Source: Micromonospora cabrerizensis (GTDB taxonomy: Bacteria > Actinomycetota > Actinomycetes > Mycobacteriales > Micromonosporaceae). From it: 64,000 bases of DNA. Under the pieces are notes generated by a model that was given only the letters and a program-made list of their open reading frames with translations, had not been told where the DNA came from and did not search any database. The position numbers were made by a program, and so were the translations under genes. Shown piece after piece: positions 40,619 to 49,978 of this stretch. Position 1 is the first letter of the stretch; every line of letters starts with the position of its first letter. The stretch lies in NCBI RefSeq assembly GCF_022230955.1, contig NZ_JAKKFI010000043.1, forward strand, positions 1 through 64,000, written 5' to 3'.

Positions 40619-42889
40619 GTGCGACCCACCACAGCTCTACTCCCGGTCGTGCTCGCCACGGCCCTCGGTGGTCTGGCCCTGCCGGAGCCCGCCCTGGCCG
40701 CGGCCGGCCCGGCGCTGGCCGTGGACGCCACCTCCACCCGGCACCCGATCAGCCCCTACATCTACGGCATGAACTTCGCCGACCAGGCACTCGCCCGTGA
40801 TCTGCGGCTGCCAGTCCACCGCTACGGCGGCAACGCCACCACCCGGTACAACTTCCGGGCCGACACCACCAACCGCGCGTCGGACTGGTACTTCGAGAAC
40901 ATCCCCAACGACAACCCGAGTCCGGCCGACCTCCCGCAGGGCTCCGAGACCGACCGGTTCGTGCAGCAGAACAAGGCCACCGGCGCCGCCACGGTCATGA
41001 CGATGCCGATGCTCGGCTGGATCGCCAAGGACCGGTCGCGGGCCTGTGGCTTCAGCGTCGCCAAGTACGGCCCCCAGCAGTCCACCGACACCTGGGCGCC
41101 GGACTGCGGCAACGGCACCAAACCGGACGGTTCGCCGATCACCGGCAACGATCCGGAGGACACCAGCGTCGCCGTCGGTCCCGATTACGCCACCGACTTC
41201 GTCAACCACCTGAAGGGGCAGTTCGGCGCCGCCGCCGACGGCGGGGTCCAGTTCTACAACCTGGACAACGAGCCGGACCTGTGGCACTCCACCCACCGCG
41301 ACGTCCGCCCGACCGGGCTGGGCTACGACGAGCTACGCGACCGCACCTACGAGTACGCCGCCGCGATCAAGGCGGCCGACCCCGGCGCGAAGACCCTCGG
41401 TCCCGTTGGCTGGGGCCTGAACTCGATCCTCTACTCGGGCCTCGACCAGGACACCTGCTCGCGCACCGGCTGCTGGTCGAACCCGCCGGACAAGGCCGCA
41501 CACGGCGGCCAGGACCTCGGCCCGTGGTATCTGGACCGGATGCGCGAGTACGAGCAGCAGCACGGCACCCGCATCCTCGACTACTTCGACGTCCACCTCT
41601 ACCCGCAGCAGGCCGGCGTGTTGGGCGACGCGGCCGGCGACGCCAACACCCAGGCGCTGCGACTGCGCTCGACCCGCCAGCTCTGGGACCCGACCTACGT
41701 GGACGAGAGCTGGATCAACAGTCCGGTCCGGTACATTCCGCGCCTGCGCGAGCTGGTCGACCAGCACTACCCGGGCACGAAGATCGCGATGACGGAGTAC
41801 AACTGGGGCGCCTTCGGGTCGCTCAACGGCGCGCTCGCCCAGGCTGACGTGCTTGGCATCTTCGGCCGCGAAGGGCTCGACCTGGCCACCCTCTGGACCG
41901 CGCCCACGGCCGACCAGCCCGTGGCCAACGCCTTCCGCATCTACCGCAACTACGACGGCAAGGGCGGCGCGTTCGGCGAGACCTCCGTCCGGGCGACCAG
42001 CGCCGACCAGGGCAAGCTGGCCGTGTACGCCGCCGAGCGCAGCGCCGACAAGGCGCTCACCCTGGTCGTGGTCAACAAGACCGGCGACGACCTGACCAGC
42101 CCAGTCGCCCTCACCGGCGCCTCCGCCAGCACCGCTCAGGTCTACCGCTACAGCGGTGCGGACCTCGCCGGCGTCGTCCGGGAGGCCGACCAACCGGTGA
42201 CCGCCGGCGGCCTCACGGCCACCTTCCCGGCCAACTCGATCACCCACCTGGTGCTGCCGCGTGACACCACCCCCGGCGACACCCAGGCGCCCACCGCCCC
42301 GGGCAGGCCGACCGCCGGCACGATCACCGGCGACAGCGTCGCGCTGGCCTGGACGCCGTCCACCGACGACACCGCCGTCACCGGCTACGACGTGCACCGG
42401 GTCGACACCACCGGCACCGTGAAGGTGGGCACCGCCACCGGCACCACGTACACGGTGACCGGGCTGACGCCGGACACCCCGTACACCTTCGTGGTGACCG
42501 CCCGTGACGCGGCGGGCAACGTCTCGGCGGCCTCGCCCGGCCTGGCCGTGCGGACCGCGCCCACGGCCCCGACCGTCGGCTGCACCGTCGGCTACACGGC
42601 GAACAGTTGGCCGGGCGGCTTCACCGCGACCGTGACGATCAAGAACACCGGCACCACCGCGATCGACGGCTGGAAACTCGCCTTCGACTTCTCCACCACC
42701 GGCCAGAAGGTCGGCCAGGGCTGGTCGGCCACCTGGAAACAGAACGGAACGAGCGTCACCGCGGACAGCATGAGTTGGAACGGCACACTCGCCCCCGGCG
42801 CGTCCACCAGCACTGGCTTCAACGGCACGTGGAGCGGCACCAATCCGGCACCAACCGCCTTCACCCTCAACGGTCAACGCTGCGGGTGA
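40619..42889 (+). CDS. Secreted GH44 endoglucanase/xyloglucanase with FnIII and CBM2
   Basis: A 756-residue enzyme; GTG 40619 is preferred because GAGAGG lies seven bases before, whereas the ATG at 40613 is too close to it. A signal peptide ends near residue 28. Residues about 35-545 are GH44 with acid/base E218 (YNLDNEPDLW) and nucleophile E393 (MTEYNWG). A fibronectin type III module (about 555-645) and a C-terminal CBM2 (about 655-756, with paired Cys) follow. GH44 enzymes cut beta-1,4-glucan, often also xyloglucan. The CebR-type operator just upstream implies cellobiose induction. Confidence 0.95.
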   Translation: MRPTTALLPVVLATALGGLALPEPALAAAGPALAVDATSTRHPISPYIYGMNFADQALARDLRLPVHRYGGNATTRYNFRADTTNRASDWYFENIPNDNPSPADLPQGSETDRFVQQNKATGAATVMTMPMLGWIAKDRSRACGFSVAKYGPQQSTDTWAPDCGNGTKPDGSPITGNDPEDTSVAVGPDYATDFVNHLKGQFGAAADGGVQFYNLDNEPDLWHSTHRDVRPTGLGYDELRDRTYEYAAAIKAADPGAKTLGPVGWGLNSILYSGLDQDTCSRTGCWSNPPDKAAHGGQDLGPWYLDRMREYEQQHGTRILDYFDVHLYPQQAGVLGDAAGDANTQALRLRSTRQLWDPTYVDESWINSPVRYIPRLRELVDQHYPGTKIAMTEYNWGAFGSLNGALAQADVLGIFGREGLDLATLWTAPTADQPVANAFRIYRNYDGKGGAFGETSVRATSADQGKLAVYAAERSADKALTLVVVNKTGDDLTSPVALTGASASTAQVYRYSGADLAGVVREADQPVTAGGLTATFPANSITHLVLPRDTTPGDTQAPTAPGRPTAGTITGDSVALAWTPSTDDTAVTGYDVHRVDTTGTVKVGTATGTTYTVTGLTPDTPYTFVVTARDAAGNVSAASPGLAVRTAPTAPTVGCTVGYTANSWPGGFTATVTIKNTGTTAIDGWKLAFDFSTTGQKVGQGWSATWKQNGTSVTADSMSWNGTLAPGASTSTGFNGTWSGTNPAPTAFTLNGQRCG

Positions 42890-42932
42890 TCCGAGAGACC
42901 CCCACTCCGTGCCACACCGGCGGAGCAGGCCC

Positions 42933-42968
42933 GAGGGGTTCGGGGCGCAACGGCGCCCCGAACCCCTC
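42933..42968 (+). terminator. Strong hairpin downstream of GH44
   Basis: A perfect 16-base stem (GAGGGGTTCGGGGCGC at 42933-42948 with its complement at 42953-42968) closes an AACG loop. It begins 44 bases after the GH44 stop. No T-run follows, as is usual for such actinomycete hairpins. Confidence 0.75.
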
Positions 42969-43064
42969 GCTGCCTCAAGGTGATACGAATGAAGCCTGTG
43001 CGCCTTGGCAACCACCGCAGCTGTCACGCGGCCTGCCCGGCAGAGCAAGCCGCGCAACGCAGTG

Positions 43065-44042
43065 TCAGCTGGAATCAGGGCCGAGGCGTCGCATCAACAC
43101 CGCGTACCCACGCCCCGAGCCGACGAAGCCGAGCTTGCGGTAGAGCGCCAGAGCCGCCGGATTGGTGTCACTCACCCGCAGGCGAACCTGATGAAAGCCT
43201 GCGGACCGAGCCCCGCGGAGGGCGTAGGTGATCATGGCGGTGGCGAGGCCATGGCGGCGCCAGGAAGCTCGGCTGCCCAGACAGTGCAGCACTGCGGTGG
43301 GTTTCTCCGTGTCGTCGTCGGCGAGCGCAAACAGGAAGCCGGCCACCGGGTTCCCGGTCCCCTCCGGCTCCACGAGCACCAGGCGGGACAGGTCGGGTAG
43401 GAACCGGGGGTGCGCGGTGGCATGCGCTGGCCACATGCGCTGGTCTGGTCGGATCGCGGACGGGCTGTCGGAGTAGGCCTCGTTGTGGGCCAGCCGGGCC
43501 AGTTCCTCGTAGCGCTCGTCGACGGGGCTCAGCACCAGGCCAGGCGGCAGCACCTCGGTGGGCAGCGAGTCCGGCAGCGTCAGGACCAGGTCCCGCTCGT
43601 GCCGGACCAACTCGAAGCCGTGCCGGGCCAGAAGCTCGCGTCCGACGCGATCGTTCTCGGCACACCGGGTGCCGAGGACGGCTGCCTGCGCGGGTCCGCG
43701 GGCCTGCCGCACCTGCTCGGCCTGCCCGAGGAGCCAGTGGTACAACTCCGCACGGACGTCGCTCGCGGTGTCGGGACGGACCACGTTGGCCAGCCGGATT
43801 CGGAGGACGTGATCGACCTCGCCCATCTCCGCGACCTCCCCGTACGCGGCGACGGCCCCGTCGTCATCGCGGCCGACCCGGGTACCCGACCCGAGTTCCG
43901 GCCCGAGAGCCGCCAGCCGTCTCGTGACGTCGTCGGCGTGCTGCTCGAGGCCGACGGGCGCAACCGCCTCGACTCGCCGGAACAGGGCTGCCAGCGACAC
44001 CGCATCGGCCAGCGTGGCGGGTTTCCAAGGCGCGATCTTCAT
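43065..44042 (-). CDS. Tandem GNAT acetyltransferase
   Basis: A 325-residue protein with two GNAT-like halves. The N-terminal half (about 1-150) is degenerate. The C-terminal half (about 170-325) has the acetyl-CoA motif SRASWRRHGLATAMITYALRGARS and the terminal ALALYRKLGFVGSG. The two-domain plan is shared with mycothiol synthase and other actinomycete acetyltransferases, but I see nothing that fixes the substrate. It stands alone. Confidence 0.8.
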   Translation of the reverse strand: MKIAPWKPATLADAVSLAALFRRVEAVAPVGLEQHADDVTRRLAALGPELGSGTRVGRDDDGAVAAYGEVAEMGEVDHVLRIRLANVVRPDTASDVRAELYHWLLGQAEQVRQARGPAQAAVLGTRCAENDRVGRELLARHGFELVRHERDLVLTLPDSLPTEVLPPGLVLSPVDERYEELARLAHNEAYSDSPSAIRPDQRMWPAHATAHPRFLPDLSRLVLVEPEGTGNPVAGFLFALADDDTEKPTAVLHCLGSRASWRRHGLATAMITYALRGARSAGFHQVRLRVSDTNPAALALYRKLGFVGSGRGYAVLMRRLGPDSS

Positions 44043-44246
44043 CGATGCTCAAGGTACAGACCGCCGGCAACACCGGCTTGCCACCGCGGAACACCGACCG
44101 GGTGTACGGCAAGGTGGTATTCATCGAACAGGTCAAGTTCGGCGGGGCTGGCGGCCAGGCCGGGCCAACCGGTCAGCAGAAGCCCGGGTTCGGTGTCGTC
44201 GGAAACTCTCTCGATTCGAGCGACAGGAATCGGCCACAATGCCCGT

Positions 44247-44786
44247 GTGGAACGCGAGCACCTGGTGAAGTTGAGCAAACGGTTGTCGAAGGCACTCCGG
44301 CACGATCCCGACCGGGCCGGCCTGGTGCTCGACCCGGCCGGTTGGACTCCCGTCGACGCCCTGCTCGCCGCCCTCCGGATCGAGCGGGCCGAGCTGGACG
44401 CGGTCGTCGCCGGCAACGACAAGCAGCGGTTCGCTGTCGAGCGCGGCACCGACGGGGTGCTGCGGATCCGGGCCAACCAGGGCCACTCGGTCCCGGTGGA
44501 CCTCGGGCTGCCCCCGGTGACTCCACCGGACCGGCTCTATCACGGCACCGGCGCCGGTGCGCTGGAGTCGATCCGGGCCACCGGCCTGCACCGCGGCGGT
44601 CGGCACCACGTCCACCTTTCCGCCGACACCGAGACCGCCCACCGGGTCGGCGCCCGACGGGCCGGTCGGGTCGTGATCCTCACCATCGACGCGGCGGCGA
44701 TGGCCGCCGACGGGCACGTGTTCCACCGCAGCGCCAACGGCGTCTGGCTAACCGACGCGGTCCCTGCCAGCTATCTGCTCGACTGA
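44247..44786 (+). CDS. kptA: RNA 2'-phosphotransferase (Tpt1/KptA)
   Basis: A 179-residue enzyme from the GTG at 44247; CACAAT six bases upstream suggests a leaderless transcript. It matches Tpt1/KptA in length and motifs: LSKRLSKALRHDP, GHSVPVD, LYHGT and HHVHLSAD. The family moves an internal RNA 2'-phosphate to NAD+, yielding ADP-ribose 1'',2''-cyclic phosphate; in yeast this ends tRNA splicing. Its bacterial role is unclear, with proposed links to RNA repair or ADP-ribosylation. No RNA ligase is nearby. Confidence 0.93.
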   Translation: MEREHLVKLSKRLSKALRHDPDRAGLVLDPAGWTPVDALLAALRIERAELDAVVAGNDKQRFAVERGTDGVLRIRANQGHSVPVDLGLPPVTPPDRLYHGTGAGALESIRATGLHRGGRHHVHLSADTETAHRVGARRAGRVVILTIDAAAMAADGHVFHRSANGVWLTDAVPASYLLD

Positions 44787-45163
44787 GCCGGGCCGGGCCC
44801 GGACCGCTGTTTCCGGCGGAGTGCAGGCGGCCTCGAACGGGATGCGGCACGAGAGACCGGCGCGGCGAGCCCGCGGGAGGCTCAACCAGTCCCCAGGCGG
44901 CGACGCGGATCTCCCGCTGGTCGATCATCTCGGTGCCGTCGCCGTCATCGAACGGGTGACCGTCGACGATGTTGGCGGACGTCGCATCCGGCATCGCCAA
45001 CCTCCACAACACATCATCCTCGCCGGCTGAACACCGGCCTGGTGCCAGGCAACGCATCACCCAGGTCCGAGACGTCCCTCAGGTAGCTCGAGAAGCCAAG
45101 CGGAGCCACGTTTCAGCTACCCGGCGGAGCCGATACTGCGCTGTTCGGCCTGGCGCAGACGAT
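44787..45163 (-). other. Gap with a possible gene remnant
   Basis: No complete gene is supported. On the minus strand, about 44830-45030, a short coding-like stretch (containing NIVDGHPFDDGDGTEMIDQ) has GC-rich third positions but neither a good start nor a natural end. It may be a decayed gene; I cannot name it. Confidence 0.25.
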
Positions 45164-46621
45164 TCAAAGGTCGCCGGTGACGGTGTAGAAGCTGCTGTCG
45201 CGTCCGAATGCCTGCGACCAGCGGGCAGCGTCACTCACCCCGGCAGATCCACCCAGCCCGGCAGCGGCCAGCTGGGCCGGTTTCCAACCGGAGGCCAGCA
45301 GCTCCGTCCACTGGCGGCCGTTGAGGGTCAACACTCGCAGCACAGGGAACGTCGCGATCGCGTCGATGTCCGACACCGCGGCCCCTGACAGATCTAGACG
45401 GACCAGGTTCGGCAGGGCGGCCAGCTCGGCGACCGACGTCGGCTCGTCGTTGCCACCCAAGGTGAGGTCAATGAGGCTCGGCGGCAGTGCGGCAAGTTCC
45501 CATCGGGCCGCATCCACGTGCAGGCGCTCGATCTGCGGCACGGCGGCACGAGTCAGATCGACGCGTGGGACCTCTCCACGTATCACCAGAGATCGAAGGT
45601 TGGTGAAGGGCTCGAACTCAGCCAAGGAGACCGGCGCTTCCGTGCGGAGCACAACGCCCTGCGCCGTCACCGGCAGGTCCGCGGTCTTGTCCGCCCTGAT
45701 CTCGGGGCTGGGCGGTGAGGGGCGCTCGTCGTCAAGAGTCGCGATCGCTCGGCGGAGCAGGTCGGTGACCGAGGCGGCGACATATTCGACCGGCGCCCAC
45801 ACGTCCCGCCCGTGCGTGACCACCTGACCGATGCGGCCCAGCGGTCCTGGATCGAGATCGACGGCCGCGAAGTTCATGCCGTAGTCGCGGGCGAACGTCA
45901 CCCAGCCGTTGCTCGAGGACACGCGCCGCACATGCCCGCCCGGCACGCAGTCGAAAATCATCGCGTCGTCGAACGGACCGTCGTGGTAACCGGGGTAGTT
46001 CTTCCGGTTCCACTCGACGAGTACGTCCAAGGGTGCGAGGACGAACGGGTCGAGCAGTCCCGACTCGCCGCTGTCGTCATGGATCAGCCGGTAGAGGGCC
46101 CGCAGATCCTCGGGCAGCCGTAGCCCGAGGTGCTGTTCGGCGGCGAGGATCTCCTCCTCGGAGTAGCCGGTCGCGTACCCCTGCGAATGATGCCGTGCGG
46201 CGAACTCGCCGACCAGCCGCTCGACCTCGGCAAGGACCGCCGGATCGGTGACGCCGGTATCGGTGGCGCCAGGTTCACGGGCTGGCGGCAGTTCATGTCC
46301 GGGCAGACGGTAGTCCTCGTCGAGGACGATCCGGGCCGGCAACGACGGGACGTCCCGCGACCAGTGGATTGTGTAGGGCCCGCTCGGATCACCGATCATC
46401 TCCACGACCAGTCCACCGCCGGCAACCCCGGGCAGCGCCGCCACGGCATTGTTGAGGTCCAGGTTGTTCCAGCGGCCGAGCAACGCCGGCTCACCGGCCA
46501 TGGTGTAGGTCTGGCTCTGACTGCCATGCCGGTGCACGGTGGTTAGCTGGTAGCCGGGCTCCGTCAGGCCCGCCACGAACGCCTTGCCCAGCTGGTGCAG
46601 AACCTCGTCGATCTGGGTCAC
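45164..46621 (-). CDS. SMI1/KNR4-family protein with C-terminal leucine-rich repeats
   Basis: A 485-residue cytoplasmic protein from GTG 46621; GACAAT lies six bases upstream (leaderless). Residues about 150-290 carry the SMI1/KNR4 (SUKH) pattern: EEILAAEQHLGLRLPEDLRALYRLIHDD and IFDCVPGGHVRRVSSSNGWVTFARDYGMNFAAVDLDP. Residues about 330-460 hold leucine-rich repeats (for example LPNLVRLDLSGAAVSDIDAI). SUKH proteins are often immunity proteins against contact-dependent or secreted toxins; no toxin gene is adjacent. The N-terminal 140 residues are unassigned. Confidence 0.82.
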   Translation of the reverse strand: MTQIDEVLHQLGKAFVAGLTEPGYQLTTVHRHGSQSQTYTMAGEPALLGRWNNLDLNNAVAALPGVAGGGLVVEMIGDPSGPYTIHWSRDVPSLPARIVLDEDYRLPGHELPPAREPGATDTGVTDPAVLAEVERLVGEFAARHHSQGYATGYSEEEILAAEQHLGLRLPEDLRALYRLIHDDSGESGLLDPFVLAPLDVLVEWNRKNYPGYHDGPFDDAMIFDCVPGGHVRRVSSSNGWVTFARDYGMNFAAVDLDPGPLGRIGQVVTHGRDVWAPVEYVAASVTDLLRRAIATLDDERPSPPSPEIRADKTADLPVTAQGVVLRTEAPVSLAEFEPFTNLRSLVIRGEVPRVDLTRAAVPQIERLHVDAARWELAALPPSLIDLTLGGNDEPTSVAELAALPNLVRLDLSGAAVSDIDAIATFPVLRVLTLNGRQWTELLASGWKPAQLAAAGLGGSAGVSDAARWSQAFGRDSSFYTVTGDL

Positions 46622-46692
46622 GCCGGGATTGTCTCAGCCGCGCCTGGTGGCTCACCTTCTTGACACCATGGACGGTTCACGCCGTGGCGCTT

Positions 46693-46766
46693 ACGGGCTT
46701 CTGACCTGCACAAACCAAGGGTGGACGATGCTGGTATCGAACCAGCGACCTTCTTCGGTGTGTAAC
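46693..46766 (-). repeat. Degenerate 3' fragment of tRNA-Val (candidate att site)
   Basis: This segment is a near copy of 59135-59206, covering half the tRNA terminator, the 3' flank and the tRNA-Val from its 3' end into the anticodon loop. It shares an 18-base block (the acgggcttct... flank) and a 25-base block spanning the T arm. It has a one-base insertion in the variable region and a C-to-T change in the acceptor stem, so it is not a working tRNA. Orientation is the same as the intact gene at 59164. The following 46801-47179 shows no gene. Confidence 0.8.
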
Positions 46767-47179
46767 AGGACGCCACACCGACTTTGACCTGTGACAACGT
46801 GAAGCCGCAGGTGGGGGTGGGTGCAGTTGAGCGCCGTTCGATGCTGTCAGACGCAGTTCTAGGCTGTTTAGAGCAGTCCGCTGCTCCCAACCTGCTCCCC
46901 CGGACCGGGCTGGCACCCCGCCGCCGACCAATCGTGAACTGTCGGCCCAGTGCTTTGGTTGGCACCAGCGCTGGCTCCAGCAGCCGCACCGGTCGATCGG
47001 CGAGCACGCCCACGATCGCCGAGCCTTGTCAGCGGCAGATCCGGATGATCGATCAGCGTGAGCGCCGGACGCCGGGATAGCCGGATGCGCTGCTTTCCCC
47101 GCACGGCGGGTCAGGCCCGGATCCGCAGGTGGAGAACGCAACATCGCCCTAGGAGAGGAACGGATGACCCACCAGCGGA

Positions 47180-47809
47180 TCAAACGCCAGCCCCACCTGG
47201 TAGAGGGGCGACGCCATCGTAGGCAGCGGTGACGGTCCTGAGGAGCTCGACATTGCTCGGGTAGGTCGCCGAGAGGAGTTCGCGTATTACGGGTTCACGG
47301 TCGTAGTCGTCGGCCAGACGTAAGCCGAGGATGACGTTGGCCATCATGCCGGCGGCGAGGGTCTGACTGGCTTGTTCGGGTGTGAGATTGCCGCGGTTGA
47401 CAAGCACTCGGTAGACGCGGAGGAAGCCGTCTCTGGCGAGTGGCCCGATCTCCGGATCGGCGCCGGCGGTGAAGGCGTGCGCGAGGCAGAGTTGCAATCC
47501 CTGCTCCTTGAACAGTTGAAGGTAGGCGACACCGATACGCGGCGCGAGGTCGCCAGGTGCGTCGTCGTCGATCGTCTGCTCGAACACCTCGACCACTCTG
47601 CCGAGCGCGTGCTCTATCGCGGCTCGGATGAGCGCGTCTTTGCTGCCGAACAAAGACACCACGTAGGGCTGGCTCACGGCGGCCTCGCGGGCGATGTCTG
47701 CCGTGGTGGTTGCGGCGAAGCCCTTGCTGCCGAAGATCCGGATCGCCGCAGCGAGCACGGAGGCGCGTCGCTGGGACGAGGAGAGTCGTTTCTGGCCCAT
47801 GGTTGACAT
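47180..47809 (-). CDS. TetR-family transcriptional regulator
   Basis: A regulator of about 209 residues from ATG 47809 (MSTMGQKR); ATG 47800 is an alternative. The helix-turn-helix is AIRIFGSKGFAATTTADIAREAAVSQPYVVSLFGSKDALIRAA. Immediately upstream is an AT-rich stretch with three tandem ATTG units (ATTGATTGATTGATAAC on the minus strand), a possible operator. It is divergent from the DUF1772-like gene at 47985, its likely target. Confidence 0.88.
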   Translation of the reverse strand: MSTMGQKRLSSSQRRASVLAAAIRIFGSKGFAATTTADIAREAAVSQPYVVSLFGSKDALIRAAIEHALGRVVEVFEQTIDDDAPGDLAPRIGVAYLQLFKEQGLQLCLAHAFTAGADPEIGPLARDGFLRVYRVLVNRGNLTPEQASQTLAAGMMANVILGLRLADDYDREPVIRELLSATYPSNVELLRTVTAAYDGVAPLPGGAGV

Positions 47810-47984
47810 GTTATCAATCAATCAATAATCTTTGCCGATCGGCCACCTCGGCGTGAGCGCCGGCGATCGCGGCGATCGGCTCCAGCCGTGCTTTCTCATG
47901 TGCGGTGTCACGTCGCGGCTGGTGCGGCACAGCTCGCCGATGGGGCGTGACACTGTGCAGTCCGGCACGATGAGGGGACCGGGT

Positions 47985-48440
47985 ATGGACGTGCTGATGT
48001 TCGCCACCGTCGCGGTGCTGGGGTTCACGGCGTGCGCCGAGTTCGGCTCCTATGCTTTTGTGCATCCGGTGGTCAAGCGTCTGGCGCCGCGTGACCACAT
48101 CCTGGTCGAACAGGGCCTGCTGCGTACCTTCGGGATTGTGATGCCGGTGCTGATGACAGCTTCGCTCGTGCTGGCCATCAGCTACGCGGCCCGCCCTGAT
48201 GGGGCGGGGTTGCCCGAGGTGTTGCGTTGGGTTGCGGCCGCGAGCTGGGCCACGGGCATCGTCACGACCGTGGTCGTGAACGTGCCGATCAACCTGTCCA
48301 CACTGCGCTGGGACAAGGATTTCCCTCCGGAGCGCTGGCAAGAGCGCCGTAACCGCTGGGAGTGGTTTCAGGGATACCGTTCGTGGGCCTATCTCGCGGC
48401 CTTCCTGCTCGTCGCTCTCTCGGTCGCCACGGTCGGCTGA
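47985..48440 (+). CDS. DUF1772-like membrane protein
   Basis: A 151-residue protein starting at ATG 47985, eight bases after GAGGGG. It has four hydrophobic helices, an early FTACAEFGSYAFVHPVVKRL and NVPINLSTLRW in the third loop, resembling the DUF1772/anthrone-oxygenase-like family, whose role in bacteria is uncertain. It is divergent from the TetR gene and is its probable regulated partner. Confidence 0.75.
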   Translation: MDVLMFATVAVLGFTACAEFGSYAFVHPVVKRLAPRDHILVEQGLLRTFGIVMPVLMTASLVLAISYAARPDGAGLPEVLRWVAAASWATGIVTTVVVNVPINLSTLRWDKDFPPERWQERRNRWEWFQGYRSWAYLAAFLLVALSVATVG

Positions 48441-48483
48441 GAGAGGTGACAGGACGGCCCGTCATGAGGCGCCTCACGACACT

Positions 48484-49110
48484 TCAGGCCAGGAGTTCGC
48501 GGGCCAGGGCATCGGTCCACCAGCGCTCGACTCGATCGGGTTGCCAGCCGCGTTCGCCGGTCAGTGTGGCGTAGACGTCGATGTTGCAGATCGCCGCGTA
48601 GATGTCGACGGCCGACGGAATGTCCAATCCTCGCCGGAGAACGCCGCCCGGCCACGACGAGAACACCTGGATCCTGGTCTCGTCCCCCTGCTGACGGCCG
48701 TCGCGGTAGGCGGTCGCCAGCGCAGGCTCGGTGCGGCCCGCCTCGCGCACGAGCGCGATGATGTCACCGGCGCGCTCGAAGAGCCGCCGGTCGTAGCCGG
48801 CCATCGCCGCGAGCTGCCGCACCGGATCGTTCTCGGCCCCTTCCAGTTCGGCGAGTGACTGCGATGGATTTGCGGCGATGTCTGCTGCGTCGGCCAGGGC
48901 CTGGATCAGCCCGGTCTTGTTCCCGTACACCGCGTAGACGGTCGGCACCGAGACCCCCGCCTCCCGCGCCACGTCACGTACCGTGGTCGCCGCCCAGCCG
49001 CGGGAGAAGAACAGTCGACGAGCGGCGCTGGCGATCTCACCCCTCGTCTCTGCCGCTTGCGCCACCCGGCGCAGTGATTCATACCTTCGCCTGCCTGTCT
49101 CCGCGGTCAA
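48484..49110 (-). CDS. TetR-family transcriptional regulator
   Basis: A 208-residue regulator with ATG at 49110. The DNA-binding part is AARRLFFSRGWAATTVRDVAREAGVSVPTVYAVYGNKTGLIQAL. The C-terminal part is a helical sensor with a probable ligand pocket. It is divergent from the membrane-protein gene at 49151, only 40 bases away, with an AT-rich palindrome overlapping that start, so it probably represses both genes. Confidence 0.9.
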   Translation of the reverse strand: MTAETGRRRYESLRRVAQAAETRGEIASAARRLFFSRGWAATTVRDVAREAGVSVPTVYAVYGNKTGLIQALADAADIAANPSQSLAELEGAENDPVRQLAAMAGYDRRLFERAGDIIALVREAGRTEPALATAYRDGRQQGDETRIQVFSSWPGGVLRRGLDIPSAVDIYAAICNIDVYATLTGERGWQPDRVERWWTDALARELLA

Positions 49111-49138
49111 TGGCTTGCCTCCTTCAGTTTTCGGGCCT

Positions 49139-49151
49139 TATATTGAATATA
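49139..49151. promoter_or_regulatory. AT-rich palindrome in the TetR/membrane-gene divergent region
   Basis: TATATT-G-AATATA is a perfect odd palindrome in very GC-rich DNA. Its left half is also the candidate -10 (six bases before ATG 49151), so it may be promoter and operator at once. Confidence 0.55.
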
Positions 49152-49978
49152 TGTTGCGTAAACCTGGCGTCGCGGGCACCTGGACGTTCTCGCGGATCGC
49201 CGGACTCGCCGGACTCGGCTTCGCCATCCTGATCGCCTCCACCAACGCCTTCCTGGTGCCAGCCGGCCTGCCCCACACCGGCGCTGAGACCAACGATGTT
49301 GTCCAGTTTTTCACCACCCAACAGAACACCGTCGGCCTCGCGTCAGCACTCGCCCCGATCGCCTGGGTGCTGGCCACCCTGTTCGGCGCCGGCGCGGTCT
49401 CCGTGCTGTGGCGTTCCGACCTCGAACAAGGCACAGCCTGGTCCCTGGTCGGGTTCGCCGGGGTGATCATGCAGAACATCACCTTCACCGGCGTGATGGC
49501 CACCCGGCTCGCGCTCGCATCAACGACCGCGCACGACAGCAGCACGATCGCCGGGCTCTGGGCACTACACAACGCGCTGTTCATCTTCAACGGCACCTTC
49601 CTGGCACTGGCCATGACCGGCCTGTCCATCAGCGGCCGACGCGCCGGCCTGATCCGCCGCTGGCACAGCGGGATCGGTTTGCTTGCCGCCGCACTCCAGT
49701 TCGGCTCGGCCGTGCTGAGCCCTCTGGCCATCGACGACCCCGCTACGGTCGGTCTCCTCGGCCTTGTCGGCTGGCTAATCTGGGTCGCGTGGGTCGTCGC
49801 CTACGGCATCACCCTGATCCGCCCGACATCCGTCCCCATCCAGGCGATACCGAATAACCGACGCACCGGTCCCGTTGAGTCATCTCAATCAGACCATCGG
49901 CAGGCCGACCTACCCGACGGCCAGCGTCGCCCTCCAGCACAGCAGCGCGTCGAACCGCCGGAGAACGCGCAGGCATAG
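49151..49978 (+). CDS. Multi-pass membrane protein of unknown function
   Basis: A 275-residue protein whose ATG at 49151 is six bases after TATATT, so a leaderless transcript is likely. It has about six membrane helices spaced through residues 10-235 and a soluble, Gln/Pro-rich tail of about 40 residues. It resembles uncharacterised actinomycete membrane proteins found with TetR regulators. I do not assign a function; a ligand-induced export or detoxification role is only a guess from context. Confidence 0.75.
   Translation: MLRKPGVAGTWTFSRIAGLAGLGFAILIASTNAFLVPAGLPHTGAETNDVVQFFTTQQNTVGLASALAPIAWVLATLFGAGAVSVLWRSDLEQGTAWSLVGFAGVIMQNITFTGVMATRLALASTTAHDSSTIAGLWALHNALFIFNGTFLALAMTGLSISGRRAGLIRRWHSGIGLLAAALQFGSAVLSPLAIDDPATVGLLGLVGWLIWVAWVVAYGITLIRPTSVPIQAIPNNRRTGPVESSQSDHRQADLPDGQRRPPAQQRVEPPENAQA

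Noticed and set aside
46722..46800. Functional tRNA gene at 46.7 kb
   Set aside because: Only the 3' half of tRNA-Val is present, with an insertion and an acceptor mismatch; no 5' half or D arm can be formed.
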